Positions 36,554 through 47,069 of a stretch of 64,000 bases of DNA are shown one piece after another; positions within the stretch are counted from its first letter, which is position 1, and each line of letters begins with the position of its first letter. Below the pieces are notes generated by a model that ran no database searches, was not told where the DNA came from, and was given only the letters and a program-made list of their open reading frames with translations. This DNA comes from Streptomyces brasiliensis. Lineage in GTDB: Bacteria; Actinomycetota; Actinomycetes; Streptomycetales; Streptomycetaceae. Both the position numbers and the translations under genes were made by a program. The DNA lies in assembly GCF_014647875.1 (NCBI RefSeq), contig NZ_BMQA01000008.1:1-64000 (forward strand). The letters run 5' to 3'.

Positions 36554-38809
36554 TCACACGGACACCGGATCCCGCTCCTTCGCGGGCTCGGCCGACTCGC
36601 CCTCGCTCAGCCCGAACCGCCGGTGGAAGCGGCGCAGCGGTGCCGGGGCCCACCAGGTGGCGCGGCCGGTGAGGCGCATGATCGCCGGGACCAGCAGGCT
36701 GCGGACGACCATGGCATCCATCAGCACGGCCAGCGCGATACCCAGGCCGAGCATCTTGGTGTTGGTCACGCGCGAGGTGCCGATCGCGACCATGACCACG
36801 GCCAGGATGACCGCCGCCGCCGTGATCAGCCCGCCCGTGCGCTGGAGCCCGTGGCGCACCGCCCCGTTGTGGTCGCCCGTGCGGTCGTACTCCTCCTTGA
36901 TACGAGAGAGCAGGAACACGCCGTAGTCCATGGAGAGGCCGAAGGCCACGCAGAACATCAGGACGGGCAGGGTGGTCTCGATGGAGCCGGTGCTGGTGAA
37001 GCCGAGCGCGCCGGAGAGGTGGCCGTCCTGGAAGACCCAGACCACCGCGCCGAACATCGCCGTCAGGCTGAGCGCGTTGAGCACCACCGCCTGCACCGGT
37101 ATCAGCACGCTGCCGGTGAGGAGGAAGACAAGGAGGAGTGTGACGATCGCGATGAACGCGGCCGCCCACGGGAGCCGCTCGGCTATCGCGTCCTTGGAGT
37201 CGGCCAGGACGGCGGCCGTGCCGGTCACCTTGGTGTCGAAGGGCGGGTCCATGGCGCGCAGGTCGCCCACCAGCCGCTGCGCGGCATCGTCGACGGCCTC
37301 GCCCTTCGGCAGCACCGTGAAGTAGGCCGAATCGCCCTTCACCAGCGGTCCCTCGACCCGGGTCACCTCGGGCAGCGCGGCCACCCGCTGCTTGTAGTCG
37401 GCGTACTGCGTCTCGGTCGCCCGTCCCTCGGCGAGCACCTCGAGCCCGCCGCCGGGACTGCCTGGGAAGCCGTCCCTGACGTGCTGCTGCACGACATGGG
37501 ACTCGGCGCTCGACGGCAGCTGGCGGTCGTCGGCGGTGCCGAACTTGACGCCCGTGAACGGCAGTCCGAGGACGACCAGAAGGGCCGTGGTGCCGACGGC
37601 GAAGACCGGGGCCCGGCGCATCACGAGCGTCGCCGTACGCGCCCAGGCCGTGCCTTCCTCCCCGGAGACCCTGGCCTCCCGGCCGCGGCGGAACAGGCGG
37701 CGCAGATCGAGGGAGTCGACCCGGTGACCGAGGAGCACCAGAGCCGCCGGGAGCAGGATCAGGGCGGCTGCCGCGGCCAGCAGAACCACGGCTATACCGG
37801 CGTAGGCGAAGGACCGCAGGAAGTACTGCGGGAAGAGCAGCATCGCCGCCAGGGACACGGCGACCGTGAGGGAGGAGAAGAGAACCGTGCGGCCGGCGGT
37901 GCGCAAGGTCGTGCCGACGGCCGTCAACGGGTTGGCGCCTGTGGACAGTTCCTCGCGGAAGCGGCGGACGATGAACAGGGCGTAGTCGATGGCGAGGCCC
38001 AGGCCCAGGGCCGTGGTGAGGTTCAGCGCGAAGACGGAGACGTCGGTCAGCTCCGTCAGGCCGCACAGCACCGCGTTCGTGCCGAGGATCGCGACGATGC
38101 CGATGCCCAGGGGCAGCAGGGCCGCAACGGCGCTGCCGAAGACCATCACCAGCAGGACGAGCGTCACCGGCAGGGCGATCATCTCGGCGCGCGCCAGGTC
38201 GTCCTGGATGATCGACTGCATCTCGTGCCGCACCGCGACGATGCCGCCGACCCGCACCGTCACCGGCCCGTGCGCTCCCCGGTAGTACGGCGCTATCCGG
38301 TCGAGGGTCTCCCCCACCGCCTTCTCGTCGCCCGTGATGCGCGCGGCGATCAGCGCTTCGTGGCCGTCCTTCGCGCGCAGGGCGGGCGACCCCGTCTGCC
38401 AGTAGGAGCCGACGCCCGTGACGCCCTTCTCGCGGGCCAGCCGCTCGGCGAGGCCGCGCGCCCGAGCGGCGACCGCAGGGGCGTCGACCGTCGAGCGTCC
38501 CGAGTCCACCAGGAGCAACAGTTTGGGCTGGGAGTCCGGGAACTCTCGCTCCAGGGCCTGGGTCGCGTACGTGGACTCGGCGGCGGGGTCCTCCCAGCCG
38601 CCGCTGCCCAGCCGGTCCGCGACACCGCTGCCGGCCAGCACCGCGAGCACGGTGAGCACGAGGGCCGCGAGCAGCGACAGCCGCGGCCGGGCGGTCACGA
38701 ACCTCGTCCAGCCGCCGGGGCGGGGTGCGCCGCCTCCCGGCCGGAGTGGGCCGTCTCCGGTCCGGGGCGGTCCGTCCGCCGGCCGCGCCGGCGTGTTGGC
38801 TTCGGTCAT
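36554..38809 (-). CDS. MMPL/RND-family transporter
   Basis: 751-aa membrane exporter with the duplicated MMPL plan: helix 1 ([24 protein letters not shown]), a large extracytoplasmic domain, five helices with [12 protein letters not shown], a second soluble domain, and five helices with [19 protein letters not shown] and [25 protein letters not shown]. The paired Asp-Tyr in the helices (DYALF, DYGVF) are the family's proton-relay residues. MMPL proteins export lipids or hydrophobic compounds by proton-motive force. A TetR regulator is divergent at 38976 and likely controls it. Confidence 0.9.
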   Translation of the reverse strand: MTEANTPARPADGPPRTGDGPLRPGGGAPRPGGWTRFVTARPRLSLLAALVLTVLAVLAGSGVADRLGSGGWEDPAAESTYATQALEREFPDSQPKLLLLVDSGRSTVDAPAVAARARGLAERLAREKGVTGVGSYWQTGSPALRAKDGHEALIAARITGDEKAVGETLDRIAPYYRGAHGPVTVRVGGIVAVRHEMQSIIQDDLARAEMIALPVTLVLLVMVFGSAVAALLPLGIGIVAILGTNAVLCGLTELTDVSVFALNLTTALGLGLAIDYALFIVRRFREELSTGANPLTAVGTTLRTAGRTVLFSSLTVAVSLAAMLLFPQYFLRSFAYAGIAVVLLAAAAALILLPAALVLLGHRVDSLDLRRLFRRGREARVSGEEGTAWARTATLVMRRAPVFAVGTTALLVVLGLPFTGVKFGTADDRQLPSSAESHVVQQHVRDGFPGSPGGGLEVLAEGRATETQYADYKQRVAALPEVTRVEGPLVKGDSAYFTVLPKGEAVDDAAQRLVGDLRAMDPPFDTKVTGTAAVLADSKDAIAERLPWAAAFIAIVTLLLVFLLTGSVLIPVQAVVLNALSLTAMFGAVVWVFQDGHLSGALGFTSTGSIETTLPVLMFCVAFGLSMDYGVFLLSRIKEEYDRTGDHNGAVRHGLQRTGGLITAAAVILAVVMVAIGTSRVTNTKMLGLGIALAVLMDAMVVRSLLVPAIMRLTGRATWWAPAPLRRFHRRFGLSEGESAEPAKERDPVSV

Positions 38810-38902
38810 CGTGCGGTGCCCCCTTCACCCTGACCAGTGCGTCCGTGCGCGAGCACGGCAGCATGAATGAGTCATTGCCATAGACTGACAAACACGAGAG
38901 AT

Positions 38903-38947
38903 CGCTCGCGTTTCCCCAGAATGCGAGCGACTACTCGCGTTTGTCAA
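38903..38947. promoter_or_regulatory. operator region between MMPL and TetR genes
   Basis: Two overlapping inverted repeats: CGCTCGC (38903-38909) with GCGAGCG (38923-38929), and GCGAG (38923-38927) with CTCGC (38934-38938). TTGACA on the minus strand (38947-38942) with CATTCT 18 bases on would be the exporter promoter, lying across the repeats. This suits repression by the TetR protein. Confidence 0.65.
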
Positions 38948-38975
38948 TCGCGTCCGGAGAGCTGGGGATAAACGC

Positions 38976-39659
38976 GTGCCCGACACACCCGAGACCCAGG
39001 AGAAGGACCGGGGGAAGGAACAGCCGCGCCGCCGACAGGCGCGCGGCGAGCGACGCATCGCCCAACTGCTGGAGGCTGCGGCCTCGGTCTTCTGCTCGAG
39101 CGGCTACGCGGCCGCCAGCACCAACGCCATCGCCCGCGAGGCGGGCGTCTCGCCGGGCACGCTCTACCAGTTCTTCCCCAACAAGGAAGCCATCGCGATC
39201 GAGCTGGGCGACCGGCTGATGCACGAGATGCGCGAGACGTACGGCGCCGCACTCGCCCCGGTCGACCCCGCCACACCCCTGGCGGACGCCGTCGGCGCGG
39301 TCGTCGACCGCTTCATCGCCTTCACCACCGAGCACCCCGTGTTCTTCGCGCTGATGAAGGGGCCCGACACCCCCGGCCGGATGGCCGAGGAGCACGACGC
39401 CCTGCACTCGACCCTGGTCACCCGCATCGAGGAGCTGCTCGGCTCACTCCTGCCCGACGCGTCCGCGGCCGACCTCACACGCATGGCGCACGTCTGCCTC
39501 GGCATCCACAAGGCGGGCCTGGAGCTGGTCCTCACCCACGAGGGCGCCGAGCGCGAGGCCTACGTCCGGGAAGTGAAGGACGTACTGATCCGCTACCTCG
39601 AGCCGCTGGCCGGCGCCCGCCCCGGCACGCCGGACGAGCGGTCCGCCCCGGAGGCGTGA
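38976..39659 (+). CDS. TetR family transcriptional regulator
   Basis: 227 aa, GTG start. After a charged tail, the TetR HTH is RIAQLLEAAASVFCSSGYAAASTNAIAREAGVSPGTLYQFFPNKEAIA (about 27-74). The C-terminal helical domain would bind a ligand. It is divergent from the MMPL exporter, with paired repeats between, the usual layout of a ligand-relieved repressor of an efflux gene. It ends just before the copper operon but the copZ promoter lies between. Confidence 0.9.
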   Translation: MPDTPETQEKDRGKEQPRRRQARGERRIAQLLEAAASVFCSSGYAAASTNAIAREAGVSPGTLYQFFPNKEAIAIELGDRLMHEMRETYGAALAPVDPATPLADAVGAVVDRFIAFTTEHPVFFALMKGPDTPGRMAEEHDALHSTLVTRIEELLGSLLPDASAADLTRMAHVCLGIHKAGLELVLTHEGAEREAYVREVKDVLIRYLEPLAGARPGTPDERSAPEA

Positions 39660-39689
39660 ATCAGCCACCGGCATACGGCCCACTCCCCC

Positions 39690-39717
39690 TTGGAGGGGTA
39701 CCCCCTAGGGGTATAGT
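39690..39717 (+). promoter_or_regulatory. copper-responsive promoter with CsoR-type operator
   Basis: TTGGAG (39690-39695), 16-base spacer, TATAGT (39712-39717). The spacer contains TACCCCCTAGGGGTA (39699-39713), the G/C-rich palindrome bound by the copper repressor CsoR, so RNA polymerase would be blocked without Cu(I). csoR itself is not in the window. Confidence 0.85.
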
Positions 39718-39793
39718 GTGATGAGCGTGAGGCCCACCGCGGGCCCCACACGCCCCACCTGCTGTCCCACAGGCCTCGACGAGGAGTAACGAC

Positions 39794-40033
39794 ATGACCG
39801 CGCAGATCGACACCCCGGGCACCGTCACCACCGTCTACAAGGTGAGCGGGATGAGCTGTGGACACTGCGAACGCTCCGTCTCCGGTGAGCTGTCCGAGGT
39901 CCCCGGCGTCAGCTCCGTGACGGCCGTCGCGTCGACCGGCGAGGTGACGGTCGTCTCCGCCGCCCCGCTCGACGAGGAGGCCGTCCGCGCCGCCGTCGAC
40001 GAGGCCGGCTTCGAGCTCGTCGGCATGGTCTGA
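39794..40033 (+). CDS. copZ: copper chaperone, heavy-metal-associated domain
   Basis: 79-aa cytosolic metallochaperone. One HMA domain with the Cu(I)-binding motif GMSCGHC and the ferredoxin-like pattern CERSVSGELSEVPGVSSVTA. It passes Cu(I) to the CopA pump encoded 104 bp downstream. The leader of about 70 bases follows the CsoR-type promoter, and GAGGAGT precedes the ATG. Confidence 0.93.
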   Translation: MTAQIDTPGTVTTVYKVSGMSCGHCERSVSGELSEVPGVSSVTAVASTGEVTVVSAAPLDEEAVRAAVDEAGFELVGMV

Positions 40034-40137
40034 GCCCGGGTACCGAGTCCGAGAACATACGCCTGAAACTCCCCGGGCCGTGCCGACCCGCAAGTCGCGG
40101 GGTCCGCACGGCCCGGTCCGTCTCCTGGAGTCCGGAC

Positions 40138-42378
40138 ATGACGAGCACCACCACTGGAGCCCCCATAGCGGCCGAGACCTCCGAGGTCGAGCTGCTCATC
40201 GGTGGGATGACCTGCGCCTCCTGCGCCGCCCGCGTGGAGAGGAAGCTCAACCGCATGGACGGCGTCACCGCCACCGTCAACTACGCGACGGAGAAGGCGA
40301 AGGTCAGCTACGCCCCCGGCGTCCAGGTCGCCGACCTGATCGCCACCGTGGTGAAGACGGGGTACACGGCCGAGGAACCCGCGCCCCCGCAGCCCGAGCC
40401 CGGGACGCCGGAAGCGACGACCCCCGACCCCGAACTCGCCGCCCTGCGCCACCGGCTCCTCGTCTCGGCGCTGCTGGCCGCCCCCGTCATCCTGATCGCG
40501 ATGATCCCCGCCCTGCAGTTCGACAACTGGCAGTGGCTCTCGCTCACCCTCGCCGCGCCCGTCGTCGTATGGGGCGGATGGCCGTTCCACCGGGCCGCCT
40601 GGACGAACGCCCGGCACGGTGCCGCCACCATGGACACGCTGGTCTCGGTCGGCACGCTGGCCGCGTTCGGCTGGTCGCTGTGGGCGCTGTTCTTCGGTGA
40701 CGCGGGCATGCCGGGCATGCGCGACGAGTTCCGGTTCACCGTCTCCCGCATGGACGGCGCGTCCACGATCTATCTCGAGGTGGCGGCCGGAGTCGTCGCA
40801 CTGATCCTGCTCGGCCGCTATCTGGAGGCCCGCTCCAAGCGGCGCGCGGGAGCGGCCCTGCGGGCGCTGATGGAGCTGGGTGCCAAGGATGTGGCAGTCC
40901 TACGGGGCGGACGTGAGGTGCGTGTGCCGGTGACGCAACTGGCCGTCGGTGACCGGTTCGTCGTACGGCCCGGCGAGAAGGTCGCCACCGACGGTGTCGT
41001 GGTGGAGGGTGCCTCCGCGATCGACGCCGCCCTGCTGACCGGCGAGTCGGTGCCGGTGGACGTGGGCGTCGGGGACACGGTCACCGGGGCCACCGTCAAC
41101 GCGGGCGGACGGCTCGCCGTCGAAGCGACCCGGGTCGGGGCGGACACCCAGCTCGCCCGGATGGCGCGGCTGGTGGAGGAGGCGCAGAACGGGAAGGCCG
41201 AGGTGCAGCGGCTGGCCGACCGGATCTCCGCCGTGTTCGTGCCGGTGGTCATCCTGATCGCGGTCGCCACGTTCGGCGCGTGGCTCGGTGTGACCGGGGA
41301 CGGTACCGCCGCGTTCACGGCCGCCGTCGCCGTACTGATCATCGCCTGCCCGTGCGCGCTGGGCCTGGCCACGCCCACCGCGCTGATGGTCGGCACGGGC
41401 CGCGGCGCCCAGCTCGGCATCCTCATCAAGGGCCCTGAGGTCCTGGAGTCCACGCGTCGCGTCGACACGGTCGTGCTGGACAAGACCGGCACGGTCACCA
41501 CCGGCCGCATGACCCTCCAGGAGGTGTACGCGGCCGAGGACACCGACGAGAAGGATCTGCTGCGGCTCGCGGGCGCCCTCGAGCACGCCTCCGAGCACCC
41601 GGTGGCCCGGGCGGTCGCGGCGGGCGCCGAGGAGCGGGCCGGGACGCTGCCGGACGTGGCGGACTTCGAGAACGTCCCCGGGCGGGGCGTACGCGGGCGC
41701 GTGGAGGGCCGTGAGGTGGCCGTGGGCCGTCTGTTCACCGACCTGCCGTCGGAGCTTGCCCGCGTCAAGGAAGAGGTCGAGAGGAACGGACGTACGGCCG
41801 TCGTGGCGGGCTGGGACGGCGAGGCGCGCGGGATCCTCGCGGTCGCCGACGCGGTCAAGGAGACCAGCGCCGAGGCGGTGGCCGAATTGCGCGCCCTGGG
41901 GCTCACACCGGTGTTGCTGACCGGGGACAACCGGGCGGTGGCCGAGGCCGTGGCGCGGACCGTGGGCATCGACGAGGTGATCGCCGAGGTGCTGCCCGAG
42001 GACAAGGTCGACGTCGTACGGCGGCTGCGGGGCGAGGGCCGGACCGTCGCCATGGTGGGTGACGGGGTCAACGACGCCGCGGCGCTGGCCACCGCGGATC
42101 TGGGCCTCGCGATGGGGACCGGTACGGACGCGGCGATCGAGGCCGGCGATCTGACGCTGGTGCGCGGGGATCTGCGGGTCGCCGCCGATGCGATACGGCT
42201 GTCCCGGCGGACGCTGGCCACCATCAAGGGCAATCTGGTGTGGGCCTTCGGCTACAACGTGGCGGCGCTGCCGCTGGCCGCGGCGGGGCTGCTCAACCCG
42301 ATGATCGCGGGGGCGGCGATGGCGTTCTCGTCGGTGTTCGTGGTGACCAACAGTCTGCGGTTGCGGCGGTTCCGCTGA
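40138..42378 (+). CDS. copA: Cu(I)-exporting P1B-type ATPase
   Basis: 746-aa copper efflux pump. N-terminal HMA domain with GGMTCASCAARVERKL; eight predicted membrane helices; ion-path motif CPCALGLATPTALMVG; actuator LLTGESVPV; phosphorylation site DKTGTVT; nucleotide-domain HP motif EHASEHPVARAV; hinge MVGDGVNDAAAL. It exports Cu(I) from cytosol to outside at the cost of ATP. It is in one unit with copZ behind the CsoR-type operator. Only one HMA repeat, common in actinobacteria. Confidence 0.96.
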   Translation: MTSTTTGAPIAAETSEVELLIGGMTCASCAARVERKLNRMDGVTATVNYATEKAKVSYAPGVQVADLIATVVKTGYTAEEPAPPQPEPGTPEATTPDPELAALRHRLLVSALLAAPVILIAMIPALQFDNWQWLSLTLAAPVVVWGGWPFHRAAWTNARHGAATMDTLVSVGTLAAFGWSLWALFFGDAGMPGMRDEFRFTVSRMDGASTIYLEVAAGVVALILLGRYLEARSKRRAGAALRALMELGAKDVAVLRGGREVRVPVTQLAVGDRFVVRPGEKVATDGVVVEGASAIDAALLTGESVPVDVGVGDTVTGATVNAGGRLAVEATRVGADTQLARMARLVEEAQNGKAEVQRLADRISAVFVPVVILIAVATFGAWLGVTGDGTAAFTAAVAVLIIACPCALGLATPTALMVGTGRGAQLGILIKGPEVLESTRRVDTVVLDKTGTVTTGRMTLQEVYAAEDTDEKDLLRLAGALEHASEHPVARAVAAGAEERAGTLPDVADFENVPGRGVRGRVEGREVAVGRLFTDLPSELARVKEEVERNGRTAVVAGWDGEARGILAVADAVKETSAEAVAELRALGLTPVLLTGDNRAVAEAVARTVGIDEVIAEVLPEDKVDVVRRLRGEGRTVAMVGDGVNDAAALATADLGLAMGTGTDAAIEAGDLTLVRGDLRVAADAIRLSRRTLATIKGNLVWAFGYNVAALPLAAAGLLNPMIAGAAMAFSSVFVVTNSLRLRRFR

Positions 42379-42858
42379 AACCCTGCGATGTTACCGGGAG
42401 TTCGGCGACGGCGAAGTTAAGAGTCCCCCTAGAGTCCGGCGCGCGCCTCACATAAGCTCTTCACAAGGCTCGCGCATCATCCTTACGCTGGGGCTCCGGT
42501 CGCCGTATCGGGGCTCTTGCGTATCTAACGGACATATGCAAGAGACGCAGATCACAGTGATGTGAACGTAACCATCGAAGGGGTTCGAAGGTCTAAGTTG
42601 ACGATGTCAGGCAGCGTCTTGGGGGGCGTTGACTGGCATCTGGGGATGTCTTGGGGGACTTCCTCAGAGATGCGTTGCCGGGGCACGTACTTCGGGAAGC
42701 TTTGAGCGGCCCTCCCGAACCTACGGGTCCCGGCAGATCGCACCGCATCACTGGAGCACGGTGGGTTTCGGTCATTGTGCTCGACACAGCGATTCAGGCG
42801 CTGTCCTCTCAAAGCGCCCGGCCGGATCCCGTGGGGGGAATCCGTACCGGGACATGGG
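42379..42858 (+). other. gene-poor leader-like region upstream of a strong terminator
   Basis: 480 bases with no recognised protein family, less G/C-rich than the rest, containing -10-like TAGAGT (42431-42436) and a 33-codon frame (listed separately). It ends in a very strong hairpin (42859-42909). The layout promoter-short transcript-terminator would suit a small RNA or small-protein gene, but this is inference. No terminator for copA is obvious. Confidence 0.4.
42604..42705 (+). CDS. possible 33-aa small protein or leader peptide
   Basis: ATG-initiated frame of 33 codons (MSGSVLGGVDWHLGMSWG, later CRGTYFGKL). Its codon use is not G/C-rich at third positions, unlike real genes here, and no ribosome site is convincing. 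Reported only because the surrounding gene-poor stretch ends in a strong terminator. Confidence 0.15.
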   Translation: MSGSVLGGVDWHLGMSWGTSSEMRCRGTYFGKL

Positions 42859-42909
42859 AAGGCGCCCTGGTCGTCGGCCCGTGGGGGGACCGACGCTCCA
42901 GGGCGCCTT
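42859..42909. terminator. large nested hairpin, probable bidirectional terminator
   Basis: Outer 12-bp perfect stem (AAGGCGCCCTGG / CCAGGGCGCCTT), inner 6-bp stem (CGTCGG / CCGACG) and a G-rich loop. AA/TT ends on both sides. Confidence 0.75.
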
Positions 42910-43057
42910 CTGCTATGCCTGTACGGCTACGACACGGCCCGGAACCACGCCAGGGACGCCGACGCCGGGGAGCCACGCACATGGCCCCCACCGGCAGCTG
43001 TCAGCGCTCCTCGACCGGAACGAAGTCGCACTCGACCACACCGGTGGCCGTGCTCAC

Positions 43058-43075
43058 CCGGGGGACAACCCCCGG
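43058..43075 (-). terminator. hairpin downstream of citrate synthase
   Basis: Perfect CCGGGGG / CCCCCGG stem with ACAA loop, about 120 bases past the gltA stop, between the two copies of the duplicated tail. Confidence 0.6.
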
Positions 43076-43194
43076 CCGCAGCCCCGACCCACCCGCACCG
43101 CAAGCCGAAGACCACCGCCCGGCCACCCCGAAACCCAACGGGACGCCGCCCCGGTGACAGAGCACCCAGGAAGCGGCCCCCCCACCAGCAGCTG

Positions 43195-44484
<1,290 letters not shown>

Positions 44485-44589
44485 GTCTTCCCTCACCGAC
44501 GTAGTGCCTCATCTTCGAGGTGCCCTGACTGTCTCTACCATCCCCCATTTGGCTCAGGAGAGTGCACTCGGGGCCGCCATTGGGCCTAT

Positions 44590-44610
44590 TGACGGCACTG
44601 AGTGCCGTCA
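44590..44610. promoter_or_regulatory. inverted repeat upstream of citrate synthase
   Basis: TGACGGCA - CTGAG - TGCCGTCA, eight-base perfect arms, between the recD2-like gene (ending 44681) and the gltA start. It may be a regulator site for gltA or the terminator of the helicase gene; no U-tract follows. Confidence 0.45.
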
Positions 44611-44680
44611 GCCTGCTCATCCTGCCCCCTCGATCCGGCAACCGGAAGTGCTCTGTGACCTTCACGACTCCTTTGATCGA

Positions 44681-46942
44681 TCATTTTTTCTGATCCAGTC
44701 TGAAGTCGAGCGCCGTACAGCGCCGTCCGGCCGAGACCGTGCGCACCGCCTGGCCGATCGCCTTGCGCGAACCCACGAGGACGACCAGCCGCTTGGCCCG
44801 CGTGACCGCCGTGTACAGCAGGTTCCGCTGGAGCATCATCCATGCCCCGGTGGTGACGGGGATCACCACGGCGGGATATTCACTTCCCTGGGAGCGGTGG
44901 ATGGTCACCGCGTACGCGTGGGCCAGCTCGTCCAGTTCGTCGAACTCGTACGGAACCTCCTCGTCCTCGTCCGTCAGCACCGTCAGGCGCTGGTCGACCG
45001 GGTCGAGCGAGGTGACCACGCCCACGGTGCCGTTGAAGACACCGTTCTTGCCCTTCTCGTAATTGTTGCGAATCTGGGTGACCTTGTCGCCGACACGGAA
45101 GACCCGGCCGCCGAACCGCTTCTCCGGCAGGTCGGGGCGGCCCGGTGTGATGGCCTGCTGGAGCAGCCCGTTGAGGTTCCCGGCGCCGGCCGGGCCCCGG
45201 TGCATCGGGGCCAGGACCTGGACGTCGCGACGGGGGTCAAGGCCGAACTTCGCCGGAATCCGGCGTGCCGCGACATCCACCGTGAGCCGGCCGGCCGCCT
45301 CCGTGTCGTCCTCGACGAAGAGGAAGAAGTCCTTCATACCGTCGGTCACCGGATGCTGCCCGGAGTTGATCCGGTGCGCATTGGTCACCACGCCCGACTG
45401 CTGGGCCTGGCGGAACACGCGTGTGAGGCGCACGGCCGGAATCGGGCCGCCGTCGGCCAGCAGGTCGCGCAGCACCTCGCCGGCGCCGACGCTGGGCAGC
45501 TGGTCCACGTCCCCGACGAAGAGGAGGTGCGCTCCCGGCGGGACCGCCTTGACCAGCTTGTTCGCGAGGAGGAGGTCCAGCATGGAGGCCTCGTCCACGA
45601 CCACCAGGTCGGCCTCCAGCGGGCGGTCCTTGTCGTACGCCGCGTCGCCGCCCGGCTTGAGCTCCAGCAAGCGGTGGACGGTGGACGCCTCGGCGCCGGT
45701 CAGCTCGGCCAGGCGCTTGGCGGCGCGGCCGGTGGGCGCGGCGAGCACGACCCGGGCCTTTCTCGCGCGGGCCAGCTCCACGATCGAGCGCACGGTGAAG
45801 GACTTGCCGCAGCCGGGGCCGCCGGTCAGGACGGCGACCTTCTCGGTCAGCGCCAGCTTGACGGCGGCCTCCTGCTCGGGGGCCAGCTCGGCGCCCGTAC
45901 GCCCCTTCAGCCAGCCCAGCGCCCGGTCCCAGGCCACGTCATGGAAGCCCGGCATCCGGTCCTCGTCGGCGCGCAGGAGGCGCAGCAGCTGCGCGGACAG
46001 GGAGAGTTCGGCGCGGTGGAAGGGGACGAGATAGACGGCGGTGACGGGCTCCGAGCCGCCGTCGGCTGCGGGCACCTTCTCCCGCACGACACCTGGATCC
46101 TGGCCGTCCTCCGAGGGCTCAGCCAGCTCGGCGAGGCACTCGATGACAAGGCCGGTGTCGACCTGGAGCAGCTTGACCGCGTCGGCGATCAGCCGCTCCT
46201 CGGGCAGATAGCAGTGGCCCTGGTCGGTGGACTGGGACAGCGCGTACTGCAGGCCCGCCTTGACACGCTCCGGGCTGTCGTGCGGGATGCCGACGGACTG
46301 GGCGATCTTGTCGGCGGTGAGGAAGCCGATGCCCCACACGTCGGCGGCCAGGCGATACGGCTGGTTCTTCACGACGGAGATCGAGGCGTCGCCGTACTTC
46401 TTGTAGATCCGCACCGCGATGGACGTGGACACCTCGACGGTCTGGAGGAAGAGCATGACCTCCTTGATCGACTTCTGTTCCTCCCAGGCGTCGGCGATCT
46501 TCCGGGTGCGCTTGGGGCCGAGGCCGGGCACCTCGACGAGCCGCTTGGGCTCCTCCTCGATGATCTTCAGGGTGTCCAGCCCGAAGTGCTGGGTGATGCG
46601 GTCGGCGAAGACCGGTCCGATGCCCTTGACCAGCCCTGATCCCAGATAGCGGCGGATGCCCTGGACGGTGGCGGGCAGCACCGTCGTGTAGTTCTCCACC
46701 GTGAACTGCTTGCCGTACTGCGGGTGGGAGCCCCAGCGGCCCTCCATGCGCAGCGACTCGCCGACCTGGGCGCCGAGCAGCGCGCCGACGACCGTGAGGA
46801 GGTCGCCGGCGCCCCGGCCGGTGTCGACCCGGGCGACCGTGTACCCGTTCTCCTCGTTGGCGTACGTGATGCGCTCAAGCACCCCTTCGAGCACCGCGAG
46901 CCGCAGCTCCCCGCTCCCCGGACTCCCCGCCTTATTGGACAT
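44681..46942 (-). CDS. recD2: RecD2-family DNA helicase
   Basis: 753-aa superfamily 1B 5'-3' helicase. The N-terminal region holds an OB-like part (LEGVLERITYANEENGYTVARV) and helix-hairpin-helix repeats (VKGIGPVFADRI, VPGLGPKRTRKI, VWGIGFLTADKI). Motor motifs: TGGPGCGKSFT (Walker A), VVDEASMLDLLL (Walker B), FVGDVDQLPSVG, AYAVTIHRSQGSEYP. The N-terminal extension separates RecD2 (YrrC) from RecD of RecBCD; no recB or recC is adjacent. RecD2 proteins act in replication-fork maintenance and repair. Length is family-typical. Confidence 0.92.
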   Translation of the reverse strand: MSNKAGSPGSGELRLAVLEGVLERITYANEENGYTVARVDTGRGAGDLLTVVGALLGAQVGESLRMEGRWGSHPQYGKQFTVENYTTVLPATVQGIRRYLGSGLVKGIGPVFADRITQHFGLDTLKIIEEEPKRLVEVPGLGPKRTRKIADAWEEQKSIKEVMLFLQTVEVSTSIAVRIYKKYGDASISVVKNQPYRLAADVWGIGFLTADKIAQSVGIPHDSPERVKAGLQYALSQSTDQGHCYLPEERLIADAVKLLQVDTGLVIECLAELAEPSEDGQDPGVVREKVPAADGGSEPVTAVYLVPFHRAELSLSAQLLRLLRADEDRMPGFHDVAWDRALGWLKGRTGAELAPEQEAAVKLALTEKVAVLTGGPGCGKSFTVRSIVELARARKARVVLAAPTGRAAKRLAELTGAEASTVHRLLELKPGGDAAYDKDRPLEADLVVVDEASMLDLLLANKLVKAVPPGAHLLFVGDVDQLPSVGAGEVLRDLLADGGPIPAVRLTRVFRQAQQSGVVTNAHRINSGQHPVTDGMKDFFLFVEDDTEAAGRLTVDVAARRIPAKFGLDPRRDVQVLAPMHRGPAGAGNLNGLLQQAITPGRPDLPEKRFGGRVFRVGDKVTQIRNNYEKGKNGVFNGTVGVVTSLDPVDQRLTVLTDEDEEVPYEFDELDELAHAYAVTIHRSQGSEYPAVVIPVTTGAWMMLQRNLLYTAVTRAKRLVVLVGSRKAIGQAVRTVSAGRRCTALDFRLDQKK

Positions 46943-47004
46943 GATCCGACGCTACCGCCGCCCACCGACATCACGATCCGGTCTCGGGGTCTTGCGCTGC
47001 GGAA

Positions 47005-47050
47005 TGTAATCGATTCCAATCCTGTTTCGCCGTCCATGTAAACGATTCCA
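47005..47050 (+). promoter_or_regulatory. twin LacI-type operators before the ribose regulator
   Basis: TGTAATCGATTCCA (47005-47018) and TGTAAACGATTCCA (47037-47050) differ at one base and start 32 bases apart, three helical turns, on the same face of DNA. Central CG with A/T flanks fits LacI-family operators. Two dimers could bind side by side for autoregulation of the rbs operon. Confidence 0.8.
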
Positions 47051-47069
47051 CGAGGAGGTGGGGCAGGCG

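Noticed and set aside
39690..39717. The copper promoter and operator as a novel regulatory element
   Set aside because: It is a typical CsoR operator in front of copZ-copA and is fully explained.
42651..43157. A 168-codon plus-strand frame between copA and gltA
   Set aside because: It runs through the nested terminator and the duplicated gltA tail and has no family features.
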